A stretch of 64,000 nt of DNA from Verrucomicrobiota bacterium (GTDB taxonomy: Bacteria > Verrucomicrobiota > Verrucomicrobiia > Limisphaerales > JAEYXS01): assembly GCA_023431185.1 (NCBI GenBank), contig JAEYXS010000120.1, positions 61,866 through 125,865 of the forward strand, read 5' to 3'. The position numbers were made by a program, and so were the translations under genes. The notes beneath the pieces were generated by a model, which was given only the letters and a program-made list of their open reading frames with translations, was not told the DNA's origin and searched no databases. The number at the start of each line of letters is the position of its first letter. Positions within the stretch are counted from its first letter, which is position 1. This document shows, piece after piece, positions 24,312 through 36,648 of this stretch.

Positions 24312-25541
24312 TCAGGCTGCCGGAACCGCGTTTTTCAACTGGCTTCTAAAGACATGGATCAGGGCTTTGACCCCCAGCTCCAGAAAGATGAATGGTTTGG
24401 CGATGAAATCGTTCCCGCCACTCAGCATGGACTTGGTCCGGCTGTCGAAGTCCGTCTGTCCGGTGACGAACACCACCGGGGTCTTGGCGTGCGCCGGCAG
24501 AGCCCGGATCTTCTGGCACAGCTCAAATCCACTCATCCCGGGCATATCCACATCCAGAAAGATCAGTTCAAATGTGTTGCTTGAAAGGATGGCCAGCGCC
24601 GAATTCGGCTCATCCAGGTTAAGCGATTTCAAGCCCACTTTTTCCAGCGCGTAGATCACCGCTTTCCGGGAAATGGGATCATCATCCACCACCAAAATGC
24701 TGCTGTTGGGCAACTGGCCCGATTCCGCCGGGCCGCAATGCTTGAACAATTCCTCGATGAAATCCACTGATTGCGCCACCGTCCGGAGCGTTGACGGAGT
24801 GATCTGCTCCGGCTTCACCTGCAATTCCGAGAGAAACGCCTCGACGGCTGAGGCCATCTTGGCCAGCCGTTGGGCCCCAGCCAGCCCGGCGTTCCCGGTG
24901 AGGGACCGCACCTTCCGCAACAGATCACCACTGGTAGCCACCCGTGTTTCCGGAGTTGTGGCTTTGAGAAAATTATGCAGCAAGGCCCGCAAGGTGTTCA
25001 TCGTATCGCGGGCCCCATCCACAAAAGCGCTCCGCAACTCCGCCTGAAATTCCACATCAGCCGCGGTGGAAGCGGTCTGGGCGACTCCAGAAGCGAACGC
25101 CGACGACATGGTTGCCACCGGAAGCGGAGCCGCCGCCGGAGGAGGTGCCGCAGGGGGAAAAGCGGGCGCGCTTTTCTGCTCCAGCAGACGATCCACGATC
25201 TCCATCATGGTCTTGGGTGTGCAGTCCGCCTTGGAAATGCACCGATTGGCCCCGGCCTGCCAGGCTTCCGTCACCATGTGGGCCAGATAGGAATTGGAGA
25301 GCACCACAATCGGCAGCGTGGCGAATTTTGGGTGTGCCCGGATTCGCTTGATGACTTCCACCCCGTTTAGCTTCGGCATCATCAAGTCCAGTTGCACTAT
25401 ATCAGGCTGAAAAGCCTCCAGTTTCAGCAACCCTTCTTCCCCATCTTTGGCGATCTCGACCACGAAACCGGTCATCTGGTATTTGTTCCGGTAAATACCG
25501 GCCACCACTTGATCGTCTTCGATTATGAGGATTTTTTTCAT
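24312..25541 (-). CDS. double-receiver protein with degenerate HPt-like middle domain
   Basis: A 409-residue protein with receivers at both ends: residues 1-120 (Asp52 in LDLMMPKLNG, Lys104 region CISKADC) and residues about 280-400 (Asp330 in FLDVDMPGMSG). Between them, after a Pro/Ala linker (about 125-145), residues about 165-270 look like a CheA-P1/HPt helix bundle: LLRKVRSLTGNAGLAGAQRL, followed by FLSEL and VDFIEELFK. The His normally found in HxLKG is replaced by Arg (about residue 212), so it is unlikely to be phosphorylated. It has no DNA-binding or enzymatic output. A close paralogue follows upstream (25600-26790). Confidence 0.85.
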   Translation of the reverse strand: MKKILIIEDDQVVAGIYRNKYQMTGFVVEIAKDGEEGLLKLEAFQPDIVQLDLMMPKLNGVEVIKRIRAHPKFATLPIVVLSNSYLAHMVTEAWQAGANRCISKADCTPKTMMEIVDRLLEQKSAPAFPPAAPPPAAAPLPVATMSSAFASGVAQTASTAADVEFQAELRSAFVDGARDTMNTLRALLHNFLKATTPETRVATSGDLLRKVRSLTGNAGLAGAQRLAKMASAVEAFLSELQVKPEQITPSTLRTVAQSVDFIEELFKHCGPAESGQLPNSSILVVDDDPISRKAVIYALEKVGLKSLNLDEPNSALAILSSNTFELIFLDVDMPGMSGFELCQKIRALPAHAKTPVVFVTGQTDFDSRTKSMLSGGNDFIAKPFIFLELGVKALIHVFRSQLKNAVPAA

Positions 25542-25599
25542 CCGGGAACTGAGTTAACTCTAGTCCCATCAGGCCTTTAAGGAAACAAGTTTCTGCGGA

Positions 25600-26790
25600 T
25601 TAACCGACCCGGTTTAATTGCGGTCGCCAGAGGTGGATGAGCGACTTCACGCCCAGCTCCAAGAAGTGGAAAGGCTTGGCGATAAGATCGTTGCCGCCGC
25701 TCAACGTAGACTGTGCCCGGCTTTGGAAGTCCGTCAGGCTGGAGACGAACACCACGGCCGTGTTCTTATAGTGTGGCAGCGCCCGGATCTGCTTGCACAG
25801 TTCGAAACCGTTCATACCGGGCATCTCGATATCCAGAATGATGAGATCGAACTCCATCCCCGTCGCCATGGCCAAAGCGGCGTGGGGATCATCCAAGTCC
25901 ACACACTTCAGGCCCACCCGCTCCAGCGCCACCGTCACCGCCCGCCGGGAAAGCGGCTCGTCATCCACCACCAGCACGCCTTCCACCGGCAGCTCGCTTT
26001 CACCACCGCCCGACTTGCGTTGCAATTCATCCAAAAAATCGATCGCCTGGATCACGGTGCGCTGGCTGGAAGCAGTCAGGAGGTCGGGCCGTTGCCGCAT
26101 TTCCTCAAGCAGGGCTTCCAAGGCCGAAGCCATGCGGGCTATCCGTGTCAGGCCGGCCAGCCCCGCCTTGGCCCCCAGACTCCGCACCTGGGCATGCAGT
26201 TCAGAGACAAAAAAGATGGCTGTTTCCGGACGCTGGCTGCGCAACATTTCCTGCACCTTATGCCGCAATTGGGCCACACTGGCAGGAGCTTGCTCAAGAA
26301 ACGCCTGCTTGGAGTTCAATTCCTTGTAAAGTTCAACCCCGGCGGTAAATGCTATGGTCGGCTGGAACTCGGATGAAGGCTCGGGCTGAGGTGCCAATGA
26401 CTTCAGCGGAGCCGCCGCATGTGAAGGCTCGTGGATGCGCCCGATGATCTCCACCAGCACCCGCGGCGTGCATTCAGATTTGGTCACACACCGCGTCGCC
26501 CCGGCCGTCCAGGCATCCTTGACCCGGTTCGCCAAGTAGGCATTGGTGAGCACGATGATCGGCAAATGACTGGTAAGCGGACCTGCCCGCAAGCGCTTCA
26601 GCACCTCCAACCCGTCCAGCTTGGGGAGCCCCAGATCCAGGACCATGACATCAGGGGCAAACTCCTCGGCCAGCTTGATCCCCTTTTCGCCGTCGCCCGC
26701 CACTTGCACCTCAAAACCCAACGCTCCCAACCGGGAGCGGTAGATGGTTGATACAACCTCATCGTCCTCGACCATCAATATCTTCTTCAT
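25600..26790 (-). CDS. double-receiver protein with degenerate HPt-like middle domain (paralogue)
   Basis: A 396-residue paralogue of the neighbouring gene (24312-25541), with receivers at 1-120 (Asp52 in LDLGLPKLDG) and about 270-390 (Asp320 in LDIEMPGMNG). The middle region (about 160-255, with HAQVRSLGAKAGLAGLTRIA) is again a CheA-P1-like bundle in which Arg203 takes the place of the His. The shared substitution in both paralogues argues for a retained, non-phosphorylated docking function rather than random decay. It lies 15 bases after the hybrid kinase stop codon, in the same operon. Confidence 0.85.
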   Translation of the reverse strand: MKKILMVEDDEVVSTIYRSRLGALGFEVQVAGDGEKGIKLAEEFAPDVMVLDLGLPKLDGLEVLKRLRAGPLTSHLPIIVLTNAYLANRVKDAWTAGATRCVTKSECTPRVLVEIIGRIHEPSHAAAPLKSLAPQPEPSSEFQPTIAFTAGVELYKELNSKQAFLEQAPASVAQLRHKVQEMLRSQRPETAIFFVSELHAQVRSLGAKAGLAGLTRIARMASALEALLEEMRQRPDLLTASSQRTVIQAIDFLDELQRKSGGGESELPVEGVLVVDDEPLSRRAVTVALERVGLKCVDLDDPHAALAMATGMEFDLIILDIEMPGMNGFELCKQIRALPHYKNTAVVFVSSLTDFQSRAQSTLSGGNDLIAKPFHFLELGVKSLIHLWRPQLNRVG

Positions 26791-26805
26791 TTGTGGCTTT
26801 CGGGG

Positions 26806-29241
26806 TTAACTTACGGGCAGCGTGGCCAAGTATTCCTTCAACGCCTTCTCCACCCCGGCAAAGTGATGCTCCAACTCTGCCACCAATGGAGCCGCCTGGT
26901 CGAGCAGCCTCTCGGCCGCCAGATGCTCCACCCGCTTGAAGAGCGGCGTCATAACCAAAATGCCACAGGTGGCACTCGCGCCCGCGCAACTGTGCGCCGT
27001 GCGCTGTACGTCCCCTGCGTTACCGCAGGCGAACTGGTCCTTCAAGCGCGCCAACTGGTCACGGGTCTGTTGCAGATACAGGTCCACCAGTTCTTGCGCC
27101 GCCTCCCGGTTCCCCTCGGAAAAATCATTCAGGCGGTCAAGATCCAGCAATTGGGCTGGTTTCTGGATCACGACCGGAACCTCAGTCTGCTGGGTCACGG
27201 CGACCGTTTTGCCGTTTTCCTTGCCGTGCAAGATATCCCGGCCAAACCGTTCAATGGTGGCATATAGCACCTCGGCCCGCACCGGTTTGGGGATGTAGTC
27301 ATCCATGCCGGCCGCCAGGCATTTTTCCCGGTCCCCTTTCATCGCGTTGGCTGTCATTGCGATGATGGCGTGCCGGGCCGGGTTCAGGCAACGTCCCGGC
27401 TGTGACTCCATCTGGCGCACCTGCCGGGTGGCTTCCAGCCCGTCCATCTCCGGCATCTGGACATCCATGAAGACGAGATCGTAATGCTTGCAAGCCAGCG
27501 CCTGCAGGACTTCCAGACCATTGTTCGCCACGTCCGCCCGGTAGCCCACCTGTTCGAGCAACCGCAAGGCCACTTTCTGGTTGATCGAATTATCATCTGC
27601 CACCAGCAAGTGCAGCGGGAACCGAGCCGCCAGCGGGAGCAATGGTTCCACGGGCGTTTGGTCCGGCTGGCCGGCCTCCGTTGCGGGTTGATTGAGCACT
27701 TTGAGCAAAGCCAGTTGGAATTGCAAAGGTTTCACCGGCTTGCTGAGGCAGAGATTGAAGAGACTACGGTCCGCCACGGGCATGTCCGAGCGCAGGCCCA
27801 AGGAAGTCATCAAGAGCCGCGGTGTGGGCACTTTCAGCCGCTGCAATTCGCGGGCCAGCATCACGCCATCCATTTCGGGCATCTGCAGGTCAAGCACCAG
27901 CACGTCATAAGTCGACCCGCCGGCTAGCCGCTTCAAAGCTTCTGCTCCGCCCGCCACGGCATCCACCTTCATCCCCCAACGCTGGCCGGCCAATTCCACC
28001 ACCCGACGGTTCGTCCGATTATCATCCACCACCAGGATTGAGCGGCCTTTGAGAACATCCAGTGAGGCCTGCGTGGGCTCTGGCTCCAGCACCGCACCCT
28101 GTGCCGGAATCACGAAATGGAACACGGAACCACGGCCCGTTTCGCTCTCCACCCACATCTCCCCGCCCATCAGCCTGACGAGCTGGCGGGAAATCGCCAG
28201 TCCCAGACCGGTCCCACCATATTGACGCGTTGTCGAGGCATCTACCTGGCTGAAGGATTTGAACAGCCGGTGCAGTTTGTCCTGGGGAATGCCGATGCCA
28301 GTGTCGCGCACCCGCACCAGCAGTCCGGGGTTGCCGTCGGCCATGACCTTGGCCGCCAACTCCACGACCACCTCGCCCTCCCGGGTGAACTTCACCGCGT
28401 TGCTGATCAGGTTGGCCAAGATCTGCCGGAACCGGGTGACATCGCCCATGATCGCCAACGGCGCATCCAGTTCCATGAGGCAGGCCACCTCCAGCCCTTT
28501 GTCGAATGCATTGGCGGCGAAAAGATCCAAGGTGTCATCCACCGCCTGCCGGACGTCAAACGGATGGTTCTCCAGTTCCAGGTGGCCCGACTCGATCTTG
28601 GAGAAATCCAAAATGTCGTTGATGATGGTCAGCAGTGTGTCGCCGCTCGTCCGGATGGTTTCCACCAGCTCATTCTGCTCGGCATTGAGGGGCGTTTCGA
28701 GGAGCAGCCCGGTCATGGCGATGACACCGTTCATCGGGGTGCGGATCTCGTGACTCATGTTGGCCAGAAACTCTGATTTCGCGCGGGCCGCCTCCTCCGC
28801 GTTACGCCGGGACTCGTCCAGCGCCTGGATGGTCCGGTTCAACTCATCCTGCAAGTGCTTGGCCCGCAGGGTCGCCTTCACCCGCGCGCGCAGTTCCGCG
28901 ATCTCGAAAGGCTTGGTGATATAGTCCGCCGCCCCGAGGCTGAACCCTTTGACCTTGTCCTCCACGCTGTTCCACGCGGTCAGCACGATGACCGGGATGC
29001 TGGCGGTCACCGGGTCGGCCTTCAGGTCCCGCAGCACGTTGAAACCGTCATCATCCGGCAACCCCAAGTCCAGCAGGATGAGTTCCACCCGGCGCGTCAC
29101 GCTGGGATGCCGGCCATCCGCCGCCGTCATGACCTGGATCACGGACAACGGCTCGCCGCGCAAGGCATCGGTGATTGTGTCTCCGACCAGCCGGTCGTCA
29201 TCGATCACCAGGACGCTGTACTTTATATCGGTCTGACTCAT
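26806..29241 (-). CDS. hybrid histidine kinase: REC-HisKA-HATPase-REC-REC-HPt
   Basis: An 811-residue kinase without membrane segments. Order: receiver (1-125, Asp58 in LLDLGLPDDDG), coiled coil, HisKA with His164 (FLANMSHEIRTPMNG), HATPase (N-box NAVKFT, DTGIGIP, GGTGLGLAIS), a second receiver (VLDLQMPEMDG), a third receiver (FMDVQMPEMDG) and a C-terminal HPt domain (about 700-805) with AHSCAGASATCG, which keeps the His but has Ala in the position of the usual Lys. A kinase that begins with a receiver is probably driven by another kinase, likely the 1232-residue kinase encoded just upstream. Confidence 0.92.
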   Translation of the reverse strand: MSQTDIKYSVLVIDDDRLVGDTITDALRGEPLSVIQVMTAADGRHPSVTRRVELILLDLGLPDDDGFNVLRDLKADPVTASIPVIVLTAWNSVEDKVKGFSLGAADYITKPFEIAELRARVKATLRAKHLQDELNRTIQALDESRRNAEEAARAKSEFLANMSHEIRTPMNGVIAMTGLLLETPLNAEQNELVETIRTSGDTLLTIINDILDFSKIESGHLELENHPFDVRQAVDDTLDLFAANAFDKGLEVACLMELDAPLAIMGDVTRFRQILANLISNAVKFTREGEVVVELAAKVMADGNPGLLVRVRDTGIGIPQDKLHRLFKSFSQVDASTTRQYGGTGLGLAISRQLVRLMGGEMWVESETGRGSVFHFVIPAQGAVLEPEPTQASLDVLKGRSILVVDDNRTNRRVVELAGQRWGMKVDAVAGGAEALKRLAGGSTYDVLVLDLQMPEMDGVMLARELQRLKVPTPRLLMTSLGLRSDMPVADRSLFNLCLSKPVKPLQFQLALLKVLNQPATEAGQPDQTPVEPLLPLAARFPLHLLVADDNSINQKVALRLLEQVGYRADVANNGLEVLQALACKHYDLVFMDVQMPEMDGLEATRQVRQMESQPGRCLNPARHAIIAMTANAMKGDREKCLAAGMDDYIPKPVRAEVLYATIERFGRDILHGKENGKTVAVTQQTEVPVVIQKPAQLLDLDRLNDFSEGNREAAQELVDLYLQQTRDQLARLKDQFACGNAGDVQRTAHSCAGASATCGILVMTPLFKRVEHLAAERLLDQAAPLVAELEHHFAGVEKALKEYLATLPVS

Positions 29242-29281
29242 CCATCTTCCCTTAGGAGGTACGACATGTTTTGCTTCATCA

Positions 29282-32980
<3,699 letters not shown>

Positions 32981-33178
32981 AGCGTTACATCAGGATGATT
33001 ACTCATCGGCTACCGGGTTAATATGCCCCTTAAAGGTTGCAGTGGTAAAGCCTATTGGCAAGCCCGACTTCCGGTCGGAAGAAGCAGCAGAAAACATGAT
33101 TCCTCATGCAAGAATTAGGCGCACTGTCGCAAAGAAGTGTTTGCGTAAGCTCCTGAACCGGCGCATATAAGAACGAAG

Positions 33179-34240
33179 ATGCAACGGCTAATCGAGGCAG
33201 TTCCGCCAGCCGCGGTAACCGGAGGCCCGACCGCCCCCTTACCGCGGCCATTGGCATTGGACCCGTCCCAGTTGCGCCAGGCATTTCGCTGGATGTTGCT
33301 GGCCCGTGCCTTGGATGAGAAAACCGCCGCCCTTTACCGTTCCGGTCTCGTTCCTGGCGGCGCTTTTCTCTCCAAGGGACAGGAAGCACTCAGTGTCTCT
33401 TTGGCTATGCAACTCCGGCCTGGGGATATCTACGCTCCGCTGATCCGCGATACCGCCGGGCGGCTGGCCTTTGGTGAATCCATTCAGGACGCCCTCCGTT
33501 CCTGCATCGGTTCGCCACTCGGCCCCATGCGGGGGCGTGATGGCAATGTCCACCGCGGTCGTCCCAAGGACGGTTATCTGCCCATGATCAGCCACTTGGG
33601 CTCCATCCCCTCGGTAGTCAATGGCGCACTCATGGCCCGTCGTCTGCAAGGCAAACCCATGGGCATCGGGGCCACGTGCATCGGCGATGGCGGCACCTCC
33701 ACCGGGGCTTTCCATGAAGCCATGAATCAGGCCGCCGTCGAGCGTCTGCCCTTGGTCGTCGTCGTGGCGGATAATCAATACGCTTACTCCACCCACCGTT
33801 CCCGCCAGTTCGCCTGCGATAGCCTGCTGGATCGTGCGGTGGGTTACGGTATCGACGGTCACTCGGTCGATGGCACCGATCTAGCCGCATGCTTGCAAAT
33901 TTTGGAGCGCGCCGCGCGCCGTGCCCGGGAAGGCTGCGGTCCGCAAATGGTCGTCGCCAACCTCCTGCGCCTCTGCGGTCATGGCGAACATGATGACGCC
34001 AGCTATGTGGATGCCACCTTGAAGGAATCCCACGTGGGCCGTGATTGTGTGAAAGCCGCCGGCCAATGGCTGCTCGCCAATCAACTGGCCACCGATACCG
34101 ACCTGGCCCAATGGCAAACTGAAGTCGCTGCCGAACTGGAAAAAGCGGTCGATGAGATCCTGCGCGACCCGGCACCTGACCCGACGGTGGAGAACTGGAC
34201 CGCTCTGGCCACAGCCGCCCTGCGCGAAAACGCTTCCTGA
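33179..34240 (+). CDS. 2-oxoacid dehydrogenase E1 component, alpha subunit
   Basis: A 353-residue E1 alpha of a 2-oxoacid dehydrogenase complex. The TPP motif is IGDGGTSTGAFHEAMNQAAV with VVVADNQYAYST, closer to branched-chain 2-oxoacid dehydrogenase than to pyruvate or acetoin types. The phosphorylation-loop equivalent SHLGSIP and the substrate-site FLSKGQEALSV are also visible. The E1 beta and E2 genes follow directly, so this is a complete E1/E2 cassette. The substrate is not certain: branched-chain 2-oxoacids, acetoin or pyruvate. Confidence 0.9.
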   Translation: MQRLIEAVPPAAVTGGPTAPLPRPLALDPSQLRQAFRWMLLARALDEKTAALYRSGLVPGGAFLSKGQEALSVSLAMQLRPGDIYAPLIRDTAGRLAFGESIQDALRSCIGSPLGPMRGRDGNVHRGRPKDGYLPMISHLGSIPSVVNGALMARRLQGKPMGIGATCIGDGGTSTGAFHEAMNQAAVERLPLVVVVADNQYAYSTHRSRQFACDSLLDRAVGYGIDGHSVDGTDLAACLQILERAARRAREGCGPQMVVANLLRLCGHGEHDDASYVDATLKESHVGRDCVKAAGQWLLANQLATDTDLAQWQTEVAAELEKAVDEILRDPAPDPTVENWTALATAALRENAS

Positions 34241-34246
34241 CCTGTC

Positions 34247-35212
34247 GTGAGCATCACTTATCTCGAAGCCATCCGCGAAGCCCAAGCCCGTGCCTTGGGC
34301 GAGAACCCGAACGTTTATATTTACGGCCAGGATGTGGGCGATTTCGGCGGCGCCTTCAAGGCAACGAAAGGATTGGCCGCGCAGTTTCCCGGTCGCGTCA
34401 TCGATTCGCCCATCAGCGAAGATGCGATGGTCGGCTCCGCCATCGGTGCCGCGCTGCAAGGTATGCGCCCGATCATCGAGATGCAGTTCGCGGATTTCTC
34501 GACCGTGGGCCTCAACCAGATCGTCAATCACGCCGCCACTTACTATTGGCGCACGAATGTCCCCTGCCCCATCACCATCCGCCTGCCCTGTGGCGGCACA
34601 AGCGGCAGCGGTCCATTCCACAGCCAGAGTCTCGAAGCTATCTACGCGCACTTTCCCGGCCTCGTAGTGCTCACGCCCGCCACGGTGGAAGATGCCTACA
34701 GCCTCTTGCTGGATGCCGTCGCGATCGATGACCCCGTCATCTTCTGCGAACACAAATTTCTCTACTACCATCTCAAAGCCGAGAAGCTGCCGACGGAAGC
34801 TTTGCCGGTCGGCAAAGCCCGCATCGCCCGTGCGGGTCGTGATCTTACGCTCGTGACCTACAGCGCGATGCTGCACGAATCGCTCGCCGCCGCCCAAGAA
34901 CTGGCCACACAGGGTTATCAGGTGGAGATCGTGGACCTGCGCTCCATCAAACCCTTGGATACGGACACCGTGATTGCTTCCGTGGCGCGCACCGGGCGCC
35001 TGCTCTGCGTGGGTGAATCCTGGCCGTGGGGCGGTGTTACCGCTGAAGTCATCTCCCGCGTGGTAAGTGAAGGCTTCGACCTGCTGGATGCACCGCCGCA
35101 ACGGCTGAACGCGAAGGACACGCCGATACCCTTTCATCCACGTCTGTGGGCCGCGCACCGGCCCACGGCCCGAAGCATCGTGGCAGCCGCCCGTAACGTA
35201 TTGGATTACTAA
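34247..35212 (+). CDS. 2-oxoacid dehydrogenase E1 component, beta subunit
   Basis: A 321-residue E1 beta with a GTG start 6 bases after the E1 alpha stop. Family hallmarks are YIYGQDVGDFGGAFKATKGL, DSPISEDAMVGSAIGAALQG, and MQFADFSTVGLNQIVNHAA. It pairs with E1 alpha as an alpha2beta2 heterotetramer that decarboxylates a 2-oxoacid. Its stop overlaps the E2 start by one base (TAATG). Confidence 0.93.
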   Translation: MSITYLEAIREAQARALGENPNVYIYGQDVGDFGGAFKATKGLAAQFPGRVIDSPISEDAMVGSAIGAALQGMRPIIEMQFADFSTVGLNQIVNHAATYYWRTNVPCPITIRLPCGGTSGSGPFHSQSLEAIYAHFPGLVVLTPATVEDAYSLLLDAVAIDDPVIFCEHKFLYYHLKAEKLPTEALPVGKARIARAGRDLTLVTYSAMLHESLAAAQELATQGYQVEIVDLRSIKPLDTDTVIASVARTGRLLCVGESWPWGGVTAEVISRVVSEGFDLLDAPPQRLNAKDTPIPFHPRLWAAHRPTARSIVAAARNVLDY

Positions 35213-36387
35213 TGCCGCATACTGTTCCCATCCTCATGCCGCAGCTTGGCGAATCCATCGCCGAGGCCACCGTCGTCCGCTGGCTGGTGCAGCCGGGCGA
35301 TACCGTCACCGCCGGCCAGGAAGTGATGGAAGTGGAGACGAGCAAAGCCACGCTCACCGTCACCTCGCCCGTCGCGGGCAAGATCAAGACGCTCAGCGCC
35401 GTGGAAGGTGAGACTTACGCCGTGGGCAATCTGCTGGGGGAACTCACCACCGATGTCCCTCAAGTAAAACCGGCGACCACGGACAAACCGCATTTCGCTG
35501 ACAGTTCTGCAACGATTACCACCACTTCCAATACGGTAGAACCCGTGCTGCAGGGTTTGCCTGTGCCCGTCGGAGCAGCGGGCGCGAGTTACCTCTCGCC
35601 GCGTCTAAAAGCGCGCATGGCTGAACTAGGCTTGCACTCCGCCGATCTCGCCGGACTGGCAGGCAGCGGTGCGAATGGTCGCGTGACCGTGGAAGATTTT
35701 GAAGCGTTCGTGACCCGGCTGGAACAGAACCGCCTGACCCCGGCTTCGTCGATGCGCATTGCCGTAGCCGACGCCATGCGCCGCAGTTGGACGCGGCCCA
35801 TCGCCACGGTGGGCATGCCTGTGCGCTTGGATGCCCTGCTCGCGCATCGCTCCAAGCAGAATCCCAAACCCGGCCCCGCGCTCTATGCCTTGCGCGCGCT
35901 CGCGCTGGCTTTGGGCGAGAACAGCGCACCTGCTGGTCGCCTGATTGGCTCACGCATCGTTCATCCCAGCTCGATTGATATCGGATTCGCAGTTGAAGCC
36001 GAGGATGGCGTACTCGTCCCTGTCATCCGTGAGGCCAATCACAAACCGCTGCGCGAACTCGTCACCCGCTACAACGAGCTCGTGACACTTGCCCGTGAAC
36101 GTCGTCTGCCCGCTGGCTCCACGGGCGGCTCCATCGCGACGATCACAAATTTTGGCACCTTCGGTCTCACTTGGGCCACGCCGATTCCGCTGCCGGAGCA
36201 AACGCTGGTGCTGGGTCTCGGGGCGGGCAGCAAAGTTCCTTTCTGGGATGAGGACAAGCAGCAGTTCGTGCCCGTGATGGAAGCGAATCTCACACTGAGT
36301 TTCGATCATCGCGTGATGGATGGCGGCGCGGCGGGACGATTACTTGGTCGCGTGGCCATGCTGATGACGCTGCCGGATGGGCTGTGA
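35212..36387 (+). CDS. 2-oxoacid dehydrogenase E2 (dihydrolipoamide acyltransferase)
   Basis: A 391-residue E2 protein. Residues 1-80 are a lipoyl domain with the modified Lys in METSKATL. Residues about 120-165 are the peripheral-subunit-binding domain (SYLSPRLKARMAELG ... GSGANGRVTVEDFEAF), which binds E1 and E3. The rest is the catalytic domain ending with SFDHRVMDGG, containing the catalytic His and Asp. The overall length is short for an E2 because there is only one lipoyl domain. No E3 (lpd) gene lies nearby. Confidence 0.93.
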   Translation: MPHTVPILMPQLGESIAEATVVRWLVQPGDTVTAGQEVMEVETSKATLTVTSPVAGKIKTLSAVEGETYAVGNLLGELTTDVPQVKPATTDKPHFADSSATITTTSNTVEPVLQGLPVPVGAAGASYLSPRLKARMAELGLHSADLAGLAGSGANGRVTVEDFEAFVTRLEQNRLTPASSMRIAVADAMRRSWTRPIATVGMPVRLDALLAHRSKQNPKPGPALYALRALALALGENSAPAGRLIGSRIVHPSSIDIGFAVEAEDGVLVPVIREANHKPLRELVTRYNELVTLARERRLPAGSTGGSIATITNFGTFGLTWATPIPLPEQTLVLGLGAGSKVPFWDEDKQQFVPVMEANLTLSFDHRVMDGGAAGRLLGRVAMLMTLPDGL

Positions 36388-36459
36388 TCTTATTCAATAA
36401 CAATCTTAAACCAACGCCCATAGGCTTGATAGACCGCCTCAGCGGCTTAAGATGTCAGA

Positions 36460-36629
36460 ATGCGATTACTGGCTATCGGCGATATTCACGGGCATCATCA
36501 AGCACTGGATTCGCTGGCCCAGCAGGTCAAATTCAAGGGCGATGACTCGTAGTGACTTTGGGTGATTACGTGGATCGCGGTCCGCAATCCAAAGAGACCA
36601 GCAAGGCCGGACCCGGCGTGCCATGTTAG
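36460..36629 (+). pseudogene. broken remnant of a PPP-family serine/threonine-type phosphatase
   Basis: A fragment starting with ATG reads MRLLAIGDIHGHHQALDSLA (the GDIHG motif of PPP phosphatases) and stops after 30 codons at 36552. In a different frame from 36549, VVTLGDYVDRGPQSKE continues directly, giving the second motif GDYVDRGP. After that the sequence no longer resembles the family and stops at 36629. The frameshift and missing C-terminal half show that the gene is inactive. Confidence 0.8.
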
Positions 36630-36648
36630 AGACGGCCTGAACTTCCGC

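Noticed and set aside
33881..35158. A 425-codon open frame antisense to the E1 alpha and beta genes
   Set aside because: The plus strand encodes clear TPP enzymes with motifs in the right order; the antisense frame crosses the gene junction and has no recognisable domain.
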